Shown: positions 1 through 4,961, counted from the stretch's first letter. The stretch is DNA of 6,772 nt from HGM11525 sp045649145 (GCA_045649145.1 JAZRPK010000061.1:1-6772); one strand, 5' to 3'. A program made the numbers and translations. The notes: generated by a model not told the origin, from the letters alone.

Positions 1-636
1 AAAATCGGTGCAACTCACGCAGGCATCTCCGTCGGCGAGGATGGCGCATCACATCAGTGCTTAGAGGACATCGCTCTTATGCGTTCTATTCCCAATATGG
101 TGGTTATTAACCCCGCAGACGATATCGAGGCACGTCAGGCAGTAAAAGCCGCTATCGACCACGACGGCCCCGTATATATGAGATTTGGCAGACTTGCTGC
201 CCCGGACGTAAACGGCGAGGATTACAAATTCGAGCTTGGCAAGGGTGTAGAACTTGCTGACGGAAAGGATGTTACCATAATCGCAACAGGTCTTATGGTT
301 GAGATGGCTCTTAGTGCACGTGAAATTTTAGCAAGCGAGGGCATCTCGGCACGAGTGGTTAATATCCACACCATTAAACCGATTGATGCTGATATTATCA
401 CAAAGGCGTCTAAGGAAACAGGCGCTATTGTAACAGCCGAAGAGCATTATATTATGGGCGGCTTGGGCAGTGCTGTTACCGAGGTCGTTTGTGCAAACGC
501 TCCCTGCCCCGTTAAGATTGTCGGAACTGACCGTTTCGGAAAATCGGGTAAGCCGGCAGAACTTTTCAAGGACTACGGCTTGACTCCCCAAAATATTGCC
601 GCAAAAGCAAAAGAGGCAATTGCACTAAAAAAATAA
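1..636 (+). CDS. Transketolase, C-terminal subunit (5'-partial)
   Basis: The reading frame is open from base 1 to the TAA at 634-636, giving 211 visible residues; the start lies outside the window. The visible part begins in the pyrimidine-binding domain of thiamine-diphosphate enzymes (GATHAGISVGEDGASHQ, then NPADD) and runs through PVYMRFGR into the C-terminal transketolase domain (VTIIATGLMVEMA, EEHYIMGGLGSAV, DRFGKSGKPAELF). In many Clostridia transketolase is split into two adjacent genes, and the C-terminal polypeptide is about 310 residues, so roughly 100 residues are missing upstream. I infer that it works with an N-terminal partner encoded just upstream to move two-carbon units between sugar phosphates in the non-oxidative pentose phosphate pathway in the cytoplasm. 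A full-length single-chain transketolase cannot be excluded. A 1-deoxyxylulose-phosphate synthase is a related alternative, but the motifs fit the split transketolase better. It is followed four bases later by a terminator, so it ends its transcription unit. Confidence 0.9.
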   Translation, partial: KIGATHAGISVGEDGASHQCLEDIALMRSIPNMVVINPADDIEARQAVKAAIDHDGPVYMRFGRLAAPDVNGEDYKFELGKGVELADGKDVTIIATGLMVEMALSAREILASEGISARVVNIHTIKPIDADIITKASKETGAIVTAEEHYIMGGLGSAVTEVVCANAPCPVKIVGTDRFGKSGKPAELFKDYGLTPQNIAAKAKEAIALKK

Positions 637-640
637 TCTA

Positions 641-667
641 AGAGGCTCTTTTTGGAGCCTCTTTTTT
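641..667 (+). terminator. Intrinsic terminator after transketolase
   Basis: A perfect 8-bp stem, AGAGGCTC (641-648) with GAGCCTCT (655-662), encloses a 6-nt loop and is followed directly by a T run (663-667). It starts four bases after the transketolase stop codon and is a textbook Rho-independent terminator. It separates that gene from the promoter that follows. Confidence 0.93.
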
Positions 668-684
668 GTCGCTATACGAATTTG

Positions 685-713
685 TTGACAAATTTCCTTA
701 TTTATTGTATCAT
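685..713 (+). promoter_or_regulatory. Sigma-A promoter of the dCMP deaminase gene
   Basis: A perfect -35 TTGACA (685-690), a 17-bp spacer and -10 TATCAT (708-713) lie just past the terminator. The expected transcript start is near 720, giving a leader of about 63 nt before the ATG at 783. No other promoter is visible for this gene. Confidence 0.75.
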
Positions 714-782
714 TATAGGAGTGGATTTTAGACAAGCATCTTAAGTTTTATTCATATAAATATAAGCAAAGGAGATATACAT

Positions 783-1271
<489 letters not shown>

Positions 1272-1294
1272 TTACAAGTTCCACAAATTTACTG

Positions 1295-1322
1295 TTGACA
1301 ATATCGGGAAAAGTGATATAAT
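1295..1322 (+). promoter_or_regulatory. Extended -10 sigma-A promoter of greA
   Basis: A perfect -35 TTGACA (1295-1300) and perfect -10 TATAAT (1317-1322) are separated by 16 bp, with an extended -10 TG at 1314-1315. The start is expected near 1329, leaving a short leader of about 27 nt before the greA ATG at 1356. It lies only 23 bp after the stop of the deaminase gene, and I see no terminator between the two. Confidence 0.88.
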
Positions 1323-1355
1323 AGATAGGAAAATTTACAGAGAGGATATGTCGTA

Positions 1356-1841
1356 ATGGTTGAAAATAAAGAAATAGTTCTGACCAAGGAAGGAATGGCA
1401 AAGCTTCGCGAAGAGCTTGAATACCTCAAAACCGAAAAGCGTAAAGAGGTTTCAGAAAAGATTAAAGAAGCTCGCTCATTCGGCGACCTTTCGGAGAATG
1501 CCGAGTATGATGAGGCTAAAAACGAACAGGCAGAAGTAGAATCACGCATCAACACCATTGTAAATATGCTCAAATATGCACGCGTAATTGACGATTCTGA
1601 AATCGCAAGTGACACCGTAGGACTCGGAGTAACCGTTGTAATCCGTGAGGTAGGCGAGGACGATGAGGAAACCTACGCAATAGTAACAACAACAGAAACA
1701 GACCCGGTAAACAACAAAATCTCGCAGGATTCTCCCGTAGGAAGTGCTCTTATGGGACATAAGGTGGGAGATACTGTTACAGTAGAATCGCCTGCAGGCA
1801 AAATTGACTTCGAGATTGTTTCTATCACTAAAAATGTATAA
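1356..1841 (+). CDS. greA: Transcription elongation factor GreA
   Basis: GreA (161 residues here, about 158 in E. coli) enters the secondary channel of backtracked RNA polymerase and stimulates cleavage of the extruded RNA 3' end. The N-terminal half (about 1-78) is the Lys/Glu-rich antiparallel coiled coil, opening with VLTKEGMAKLREELEYL. Its tip carries the hallmark GDLSENAEYDEAKN; Asp44 and Glu47 correspond to the acidic residues that help coordinate the catalytic magnesium. The C-terminal globular FKBP-like domain (about 84-161) includes DPVNNKISQDSPVGSALMGHKVGD, where SPVG-ALMG is typical. The start follows a GAGAGG-like ribosome site at 1340-1345. The gene has its own near-consensus promoter and a strong terminator, so it is probably a single-gene unit. 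Confidence 0.97.
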   Translation: MVENKEIVLTKEGMAKLREELEYLKTEKRKEVSEKIKEARSFGDLSENAEYDEAKNEQAEVESRINTIVNMLKYARVIDDSEIASDTVGLGVTVVIREVGEDDEETYAIVTTTETDPVNNKISQDSPVGSALMGHKVGDTVTVESPAGKIDFEIVSITKNV

Positions 1842-1850
1842 CCTTGAATG

Positions 1851-1884
1851 AATATCCCCCCTGTTAATTTACAGGGGGGATATT
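1851..1884 (+). terminator. greA: Terminator after greA
   Basis: The stem pairs AATATCCCCCCTGT (1851-1864) with its exact complement at 1871-1884 around a 6-nt TAATTT loop: 14 uninterrupted base pairs, with a six-C/six-G core. The downstream T tract is poor (TGTAGC, then TTATTTTTATAT), so termination relies on the strong stem or on bases further on. It begins 9 nt after the greA stop. Confidence 0.8.
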
Positions 1885-1905
1885 TGTAGCAAATTATTTT
1901 TATAT

Positions 1906-1929
1906 AGCAGAAACAACACCTTTTCTGCT
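1906..1929. other. 8-bp hairpin at the left edge of the repeat region
   Basis: AGCAGAAA (1906-1913) pairs with TTTCTGCT (1922-1929) around an 8-nt loop. On the plus strand no clean T run follows. It may be the distal end of the minus-oriented repeat or a secondary terminator for greA readthrough; the sequence does not decide. Confidence 0.5.
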
Positions 1930-1949
1930 TTGTAGCTTTATCTTGATGT

Positions 1950-2062
1950 TTACCTCTATAGCTACCTTTGGCAGCAAAAGTAGCGCAAAACTGTTGGGGG
2001 TCGGATTCCCCCAAACCCCTAAACCGCTTAGGGGGACTTTCGTCCCCCGTAAGAACCCCCTG
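1950..2062 (-). repeat. Structured intergenic repeat, copy A (minus orientation)
   Basis: Read on the minus strand, three hairpins follow each other. The first is a GGGGGAC stem closed by a GAAA tetraloop (plus 2027-2053, with one bulged base and an outer CTTA/TAAG). The second is TTGGGGG/CCCCCAA with a 7-nt loop (1994-2014). The third is a 10-bp stem with a 4-nt loop and one G-U wobble (1961-1984). The GNRA loop exists only in the minus-strand RNA, which is my reason for the orientation. The second and third hairpins, and the 9-nt spacer between them, match copy B in arrangement. The element ends are not certain. It resembles a short non-coding dispersed repeat; whether it is mobile cannot be seen here. 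Confidence 0.65.
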
Positions 2063-2149
2063 TGTTAAAGCAGGTTTTCTGCATAAAGTCAACTTTTGTT
2101 TTTACCAAGTTGGATGGTAACTAATTATGTGTATAGCAGATGCGTGCCA

Positions 2150-2245
2150 TCGTCGTCCTACGAGGCCGTTTGAAGGGGTCCGGGGGAAATCGGAATCCCC
2201 CGGCGGGTTTTGGTTCTTTTGCACGCGCAAAAGAACGTAAAAGAG
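2150..2245 (+). repeat. Structured intergenic repeat, copy B (plus orientation)
   Basis: After GCCGTTTGAAGGGG (2165-2178), the plus strand forms CCGGGGGA (2180-2187) paired with TCCCCCGG (2196-2203). After a 9-nt spacer (CGGGTTTTG) comes a perfect 10-bp stem with a 4-nt loop, GTTCTTTTGC/GCAAAAGAAC (2213-2236). Copy A has the same two hairpins and the same spacer length with different but still complementary stems. The GAAA-capped hairpin of copy A has no clear partner here; upstream there is only a short TCGT/ACGA dyad, so copy B may be 5'-truncated or belong to a variant class. Confidence 0.65.
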
Positions 2246-2383
2246 CAAAGACAAGAATAAATTTTAACGCTAAAGAAAATGGTAACTGTTATTTGATAAC
2301 ACTTTCAAATAATAGAAATTACATCTTTACTTGACTGTATTTTTTATGCGTAAACAATTGAAGAAAAAAATTGTAAAAAAAGC

Positions 2384-2412
2384 TTGACAAGCCTTATATG
2401 TGATGTTATAAT
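2384..2412 (+). promoter_or_regulatory. Extended -10 sigma-A promoter of the rpmG-secE-nusG unit
   Basis: A perfect -35 TTGACA (2384-2389), a 17-bp spacer and perfect -10 TATAAT (2407-2412) carry an extended -10 TG at 2404-2405. A-rich sequence at 2361-2381 directly upstream could act as an UP element. The start is expected near 2419, giving a leader of about 80 nt. It is as close to consensus as any promoter in the window, as expected for ribosomal genes. Confidence 0.9.
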
Positions 2413-2422
2413 TATAAGGCTT
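2389..2422. promoter_or_regulatory. Inverted repeat over the rpmG promoter (candidate operator)
   Basis: AAGCCTTATA (2389-2398) and its exact complement TATAAGGCTT (2413-2422) flank a 14-bp centre containing the -10 element. The dyad covers the spacer, the -10 and the expected start site. Because transcription should begin near 2419, the left arm would not be in the RNA, so any role would be at the DNA level. No regulator is identified, and chance is possible in AT-rich DNA. Confidence 0.45.
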
Positions 2423-2499
2423 AGAAATAGTTTCTTTTTTTTTGCATATAAAAAAACAGAGCTGTTCGTTGAATTGATATGTTACGGAGGTGTACGAAA

Positions 2500-2649
2500 A
2501 TGAGAGTAAAAATCACATTGGCGTGTTCAGAGTGTAAGCAGAGAAACTACAATACTATGAAGAACAAGAAGAATGATCCCGATCGTCTGGAGATGAATAA
2601 GTATTGCAGATTCTGCAGAAAGCACACTCTTCACAAGGAAACGAAATAA
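2500..2649 (+). CDS. rpmG: 50S ribosomal protein L33 (zinc-type)
   Basis: A 49-codon frame encodes the small large-subunit protein L33, which lies near the E site of the ribosome. The sequence begins MRVKITLACSECKQRNYNT and continues KNKKNDPDRLEMNKYC and FCRKHTLHKETK. Two CxxC pairs, Cys9/Cys12 and Cys36/Cys39, mark the zinc-binding form rather than the cysteine-free paralogue used under zinc limitation in some Firmicutes. Length is normal for the family. The start is supported by a GGAGG site (2486-2490), 9 nt before the ATG. It is the first gene of the unit and is 19 nt upstream of secE, the usual clostridial order rpmG-secE-nusG. Confidence 0.97.
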   Translation: MRVKITLACSECKQRNYNTMKNKKNDPDRLEMNKYCRFCRKHTLHKETK

Positions 2650-2668
2650 TTTTCGGGAGGGTTAAAAG

Positions 2669-2893
2669 ATGTCTGAAACAAATAACGGCAACGTAAAACA
2701 GAGAAAGAGCGTTATAAGATTTTTCCGCGAGGCAAAGGCAGAGCTTAAAAAGGTGACCTGGCCCTCTAAAGAGCAGATTGTTCATAACACTCTTGTAATT
2801 CTTGTATTTATCATAATCGTAACCGCAATTCTTTCGGTACTCGATCTTGGTTTCGGAAAACTGTTCCAGATGTTGACCTCATTGTTCGCTTAA
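2669..2893 (+). CDS. secE: Preprotein translocase subunit SecE
   Basis: This is the small single-pass Gram-positive form of SecE (74 residues), which clamps the SecY channel in the inner membrane. The cytosolic amphipathic helix ends in the conserved ELKKVTWPS (25-33). One membrane segment follows at about 40-60 (TLVILVFIIIVTAILSVL). The long three-helix form of E. coli is absent, as expected for this group. The GGGAGG site at 2655-2660 sits 8 nt before the ATG. It lies 19 nt after rpmG and 22 nt before nusG. Confidence 0.96.
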   Translation: MSETNNGNVKQRKSVIRFFREAKAELKKVTWPSKEQIVHNTLVILVFIIIVTAILSVLDLGFGKLFQMLTSLFA

Positions 2894-2915
2894 TCGAAGG
2901 AGATGAGGTGTTAAT

Positions 2916-3440
2916 ATGGCAGACGAAGCTAAGTGGTATGTCGCACACACCTATTCCGGTTACGAGAATAAGGTAAAAGCCAACATCGAAAAGTCGGTCG
3001 AAAACCGAGGCATAGAAAATCTCATTCAAAAGATAGAGGTTCCTCTTGAGGACGTAATCGAGGAAAAGAACGGCGAAGAAAAGGTAGTAAAACGCAAGGT
3101 TTTCCCCGGATATGTTGTAATCAAGATGGTTATGAATGACGAGTCGTGGTATGTTGTCCGCAACACACGCGGTGTGACCGGTTTTGTCGGCCCCGGCTCG
3201 AAGCCCGTTCCCCTCTCTGATGAAGAGGTTGCCAAAATGGGTGTTGAAACTGTGCGCAGAAAAGGACCCGGTTTTGAAATCGGAGATACTGTTGAAATTA
3301 CATCCGGACCTATGGAAGGTTTCTCCGGCAAAATTTCCGAAATCGACAACGAAAGAAGAAAGCTTACCGTTATGGTAGCAATGTTCGGTCGCGAAACACC
3401 TGCCGAGGTAGACTTCGGTCAGGTCAAAACGCTCGACTAA
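2916..3440 (+). CDS. nusG: Transcription termination/antitermination factor NusG
   Basis: NusG (174 residues, typical length) binds the RNA polymerase clamp and modulates pausing and termination, and links transcription to translation. The NGN domain (about 1-110) opens with WYVAHTYSGYENKVKANIEK and includes VFPGYVVIKM (62-71) and RNTRGVTGFVGPG. The KOW domain (about 122-174) contains GDTVEITSGPMEGFSGKI and ends VDFGQVKTLD. Two overlapping purine-rich sites precede the ATG: AAGGAG (2897-2902) and GAGGTG (2905-2910); the second has tight 5-nt spacing and the first 13 nt, so either could be used. A 131-nt structured gap, not the usual short one, separates it from rplK. Confidence 0.97.
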   Translation: MADEAKWYVAHTYSGYENKVKANIEKSVENRGIENLIQKIEVPLEDVIEEKNGEEKVVKRKVFPGYVVIKMVMNDESWYVVRNTRGVTGFVGPGSKPVPLSDEEVAKMGVETVRRKGPGFEIGDTVEITSGPMEGFSGKISEIDNERRKLTVMVAMFGRETPAEVDFGQVKTLD

Positions 3441-3447
3441 AATTTAG

Positions 3448-3476
3448 TTATCACCGCATTTATGCGCTGATATATA
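3448..3476 (+). promoter_or_regulatory. Candidate internal promoter upstream of rplK
   Basis: TTATCA (3448-3453), a 17-bp spacer and TATATA (3471-3476) with an extended -10 TG (3468-3469) form a moderate sigma-A match. A start near 3483 would remove the 5' arm of the hairpin at 3477-3496 and leave only the putative L1 site in the RNA. Each hexamer has two mismatches, so cotranscription from the rpmG promoter alone remains quite possible. Confidence 0.3.
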
Positions 3477-3496
3477 TCCCTCTGGAAACAGTGGGA
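3477..3496 (+). promoter_or_regulatory. GAAA-capped hairpin in the rplK leader
   Basis: TCCC (3477-3480) pairs with GGGA (3493-3496), followed by a T-T mismatch, then CTG-GAAA-CAG (3482-3491) capped by a GNRA tetraloop. It uses bases 3491-3496, which are also the 5' strand of the putative L1 site, so the two folds exclude each other. An alternative, CCTC (3479-3482) with GAGG (3495-3498), competes in the same way. Confidence 0.45.
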
Positions 3497-3527
3497 GGAT
3501 ATTATTAAAAATATCCGCATTAACCAC
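3491..3527 (+). promoter_or_regulatory. Putative L1-binding site (23S L1-stalk mimic) upstream of rplK
   Basis: An outer helix GTGG (3491-3494)/CCAC (3524-3527) and an inner 7-bp helix GGATATT (3497-3503)/AATATCC (3510-3516) are joined by an asymmetric internal loop, GA on the 5' side and GCATTAA on the 3' side. The 5' strand GTGGGAGG equals the run I recall in the E. coli 23S rRNA L1-stalk region (helices 76-77), where a CCACC strand closes the outer helix. L1 is known to repress the L11-L1 operon by binding an mRNA copy of this site. The gene context fits; assignment here is by fold and position only. Confidence 0.65.
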
Positions 3528-3529
3528 AA

Positions 3530-3556
3530 TGGGATAAGCTATTGTCCCAAATTTTT
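3530..3556 (+). promoter_or_regulatory. Hairpin with short T run before rplK (possible weak attenuator)
   Basis: TGGGATAA (3530-3537) pairs with TTGTCCCA (3542-3549) around GCTA, with one G-U pair, followed by AATTTTT (3550-3556). It lies between the putative L1 site and the rplK Shine-Dalgarno at 3557. The stem is weak and the T run is short, so it could be a modest terminator responding to the upstream fold or simply keep the ribosome site open. Confidence 0.4.
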
Positions 3557-3571
3557 AGGAGGTGGCCAACA

Positions 3572-3997
3572 ATGGCACAGAAAATAGCAGGTTACATCAA
3601 ATTGCAGATTCCGGCAGGTAAAGCTACACCGGCTCCCCCTGTAGGTCCTGCACTTGGTCAGCATGGTGTAAACATCATGCAGTTCACCAAGGAATTCAAC
3701 GAGAAGACAGCTAAGGACGCAGGACTTATCATTCCTGTTGTAATTACGGTTTACGCAGACCGTTCCTTCAGCTTTATCACCAAGACTCCCCCCGCGGCAG
3801 TTCTTCTGAAGAAGGCTTGTAAGATTGAAAAAGCTTCCGGTGTCCCCAACAAGACAAAGGTTGCTACAGTTTCACAGGCAGACCTTCGTGCAATCGCAGA
3901 GCAGAAAATGCCTGACCTTAACGCAGCAAGCGTAGAGGCAGCTATGAGCATGATTGCAGGTACTGCAAGAAGTATGGGTATCGTTGTAGGAGATTGA
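3572..3997 (+). CDS. rplK: 50S ribosomal protein L11
   Basis: L11 (141 residues, exactly the usual length) binds the GTPase-associated region of 23S rRNA and contacts the translation factors. The N-terminal domain runs from MAQKIAGYIKLQIPAGKA through PPVGPALGQHGVNIMQFTKEFN, with the proline-rich stretch typical of the family, to about residue 70. A KTPPAA linker leads to the rRNA-binding C-terminal domain, which ends ARSMGIVVGD. The ATG at 3572 is preceded by AGGAGG (3557-3562) at 9 nt. A longer frame could begin at TTG 3542, but it would add ten residues, lie inside a hairpin and lack a ribosome site, so I reject it. It is followed 62 nt later by rplA. Confidence 0.97.
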   Translation: MAQKIAGYIKLQIPAGKATPAPPVGPALGQHGVNIMQFTKEFNEKTAKDAGLIIPVVITVYADRSFSFITKTPPAAVLLKKACKIEKASGVPNKTKVATVSQADLRAIAEQKMPDLNAASVEAAMSMIAGTARSMGIVVGD

Positions 3998-4010
3998 TAA
4001 AGTGAAATAT

Positions 4011-4043
4011 GTGGGAGAGGTAAAATATACCTTGACTGACCAC
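4011..4043 (+). promoter_or_regulatory. Putative second L1-binding site, between rplK and rplA
   Basis: GTGG (4011-4014)/CCAC (4040-4043) encloses an internal loop with GA on the 5' side and GACTGA on the 3' side, and an inner helix GAGGTA (4017-4022)/TACCTT (4028-4033) with a G-U closing pair and an AAATA loop. The outer helix can gain a T-A pair (4010/4044). It has the same plan and the same GTGGGAG 5' strand as the site at 3491-3527, but a different inner helix. It ends 3 nt before the rplA Shine-Dalgarno GGGAGG (4047-4052), so bound L1 could directly block initiation on its own gene. Confidence 0.6.
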
Positions 4044-4059
4044 AAAGGGAGGAAATAAG

Positions 4060-4752
4060 ATGTTTAGAGGAAAAAAATATCAGGAAAGCGTAAAATTGAT
4101 CGACAAGACCAAATTGTACGATCCGGCAGAGGCATTAGACCTCGCAATTAAAGCTTCTAAAGCAAAGTTTGACGAAACTGTAGAGCTTCACGTAAAGCTC
4201 GGCGTTGACTCAAGACACGCTGACCAGCAGGTCAGAGGTGCAATTGTACTTCCGCACGGAACAGGTAAGACTTCTAAGGTGCTTGTATTCGCTAAGGGTG
4301 CAAAGGCTGAAGAGGCTCAGGCTGCAGGCGCTGACTACGTTGGCGAAATGGAGCTTGTATCAAAAATTCAGGGCGAAAACTGGTTTGATTTTGACGTTGT
4401 AGTTGCTACACCCGATATGATGGGCGTTGTAGGCCGTTTGGGTAAGGTTTTAGGTCCTAAGGGCTTGATGCCGTCACCGAAGGCAGGCACTGTAACTATG
4501 GACGTTGAAAAGGCAGTTAAGGAAATTAAGGCTGGTAAAATTGAGTACCGTCTTGATAAGACAAACATCATCCACTGCCCCATCGGTAAGGTTTCCTTCG
4601 GTAAGGATAAGCTTGCTGATAACTTTAATGCACTTATGGGTGCTATCGTTAAGGCTAAGCCGTCAGCTGCTAAGGGTCAGTACTTAAGAAGCGTAGTTGT
4701 TGCTTCTACAATGGGCCCCGGAATTAAGGTAAACGGCGCTAAGCTTAACTAA
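4060..4752 (+). CDS. rplA: 50S ribosomal protein L1
   Basis: L1 (230 residues, normal length) forms the mobile L1 stalk that helps move deacylated tRNA out of the E site, and in several bacteria represses its own operon by binding the mRNA. Domain I comprises about residues 1-67 and 160-230; domain II, about 68-159, is inserted. The family signature VLGPKGLMPSPKAGTV is at 130-145, and the C-terminal half holds NIIHCPIGKVSF and VVVASTMGPGIKV. The start has GGGAGG (4047-4052), 7 nt before the ATG. No terminator is visible after the gene, and the rplJ promoter begins 18 nt past the stop. Confidence 0.97.
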   Translation: MFRGKKYQESVKLIDKTKLYDPAEALDLAIKASKAKFDETVELHVKLGVDSRHADQQVRGAIVLPHGTGKTSKVLVFAKGAKAEEAQAAGADYVGEMELVSKIQGENWFDFDVVVATPDMMGVVGRLGKVLGPKGLMPSPKAGTVTMDVEKAVKEIKAGKIEYRLDKTNIIHCPIGKVSFGKDKLADNFNALMGAIVKAKPSAAKGQYLRSVVVASTMGPGIKVNGAKLN

Positions 4753-4770
4753 AAAACTTAAAATTTTTAC

Positions 4771-4799
4771 TTGACTTTCAATTTCTGCTATGGTATAAT
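4771..4799 (+). promoter_or_regulatory. Extended -10 sigma-A promoter of rplJ-rplL
   Basis: TTGACT (4771-4776), a 17-bp spacer and perfect TATAAT (4794-4799), with TG at 4791-4792 as an extended -10, predict a start near 4806. This places the L10 leader entirely in the transcript and gives rplJL its own supply in addition to readthrough from rplA. Confidence 0.87.
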
Positions 4800-4805
4800 G
4801 GCAGA

Positions 4806-4915
4806 GTTGGAATATATCCGTAGACAGCAGGCATCAAGGTAAGACCTGCCGAGGGTGTTATTTAGTAAATGATTACTAATGGCTCTTTTCGTCTATGGAA
4901 AGAGCCTTTCTTTTT
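4806..4915 (+). ncRNA. L10 leader (ribosomal protein autoregulatory RNA)
   Basis: The leader carries the hallmarks of the L10 leader family: CCGTAGACAGCAGG (4818-4831), then CCTGCCGAGGG (4845-4855). It can form GCAGG/CCTGC (4827-4831 with 4845-4849), TTAGTAA/TTACTAA (4862-4868 with 4873-4879, ATGA loop), and a closing helix CCGTAGAC (4818-4825)/GTCTATGG (4891-4898) with one G-U pair. In Firmicutes and others the L10(L12) complex binds this leader to repress rplJL. The closing helix uses the loop of the terminator at 4881-4915, so the two states should compete. I name the family from recalled consensus, not from a search. Confidence 0.88.
4881..4915 (+). terminator. Attenuator terminator in the rplJ leader
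   Basis: GGCTCTTT (4881-4888) pairs with AAAGAGCC (4899-4906) around a 10-nt loop, followed by TTTCTTTTT (4907-4915). It stands 47 nt upstream of the rplJ ATG, inside the transcript, so it is a regulatory terminator and not the end of an operon. Confidence 0.85.
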
Positions 4916-4961
4916 ACCATAAGAAAGGCATTTCACGAAAAACTTTCAGGAGGTGACGCAA

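Larger units (their letters stand above)
1885..2383. other. Gene-free stretch between greA and rpmG
   Basis: I find no credible gene here on either strand. From left to right it holds an 8-bp hairpin (1906-1929), a structured repeat copy in minus orientation (about 1950-2062), a linker, a second copy in plus orientation (about 2150-2245), and an AT-rich stretch ending in A tracts (2361-2381) just upstream of the rpmG promoter. The A tracts could serve as an UP element. The open frames that cross the repeats are Pro/Arg/Gly/Lys-rich translations of the hairpins and lack ribosome sites or family motifs. Confidence 0.7.

Noticed and set aside
1348..1358. Two-codon minigene ATG TCG TAA overlapping the greA start
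   Set aside because: The purine-rich site ends only 2 nt before this ATG, which is too close for initiation, while it is well placed for the greA ATG at 1356.
1673..2092. Minus-strand open frame of 139 codons overlapping greA and repeat copy A
   Set aside because: It runs antisense into greA, its middle is the translation of the repeat hairpins (Pro/Arg/Gly-rich), and it has no family motif or convincing ribosome site.
1950..2245. CRISPR array or classical insertion sequence in the gene-free stretch
   Set aside because: There are only two divergent inverted copies, no regularly spaced direct repeats, no transposase frame and no terminal inverted repeats of IS type.
2140..2334. Plus-strand open frame of 64 codons across repeat copy B
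   Set aside because: It is a translation of the hairpin repeat followed by AT-rich DNA, with no Shine-Dalgarno before the ATG and no recognisable domain.
2331..2359. Possible extra promoter TTGACT with a -10 near 2354
   Set aside because: The hexamer at the right spacing (ACAATT) is a poor -10, and a far better promoter lies 50 bp downstream.
2424..2445. AGAAA-TAG-TTTCT hairpin followed by a long T run in the rpmG leader, as a terminator
   Set aside because: The stem has only five mostly A-T pairs with a 3-nt loop and begins about five bases into the transcript, too little for intrinsic termination.
3542..3571. TTG start extending L11 by ten residues
   Set aside because: It lies within a hairpin stem, lacks a ribosome site and precedes the ideal AGGAGG/ATG pair that gives the standard 141-residue L11.
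4953..4961. GTG start extending L10 by three residues
   Set aside because: The codon overlaps the Shine-Dalgarno of the ATG at 4962, which yields the family's usual N-terminus.
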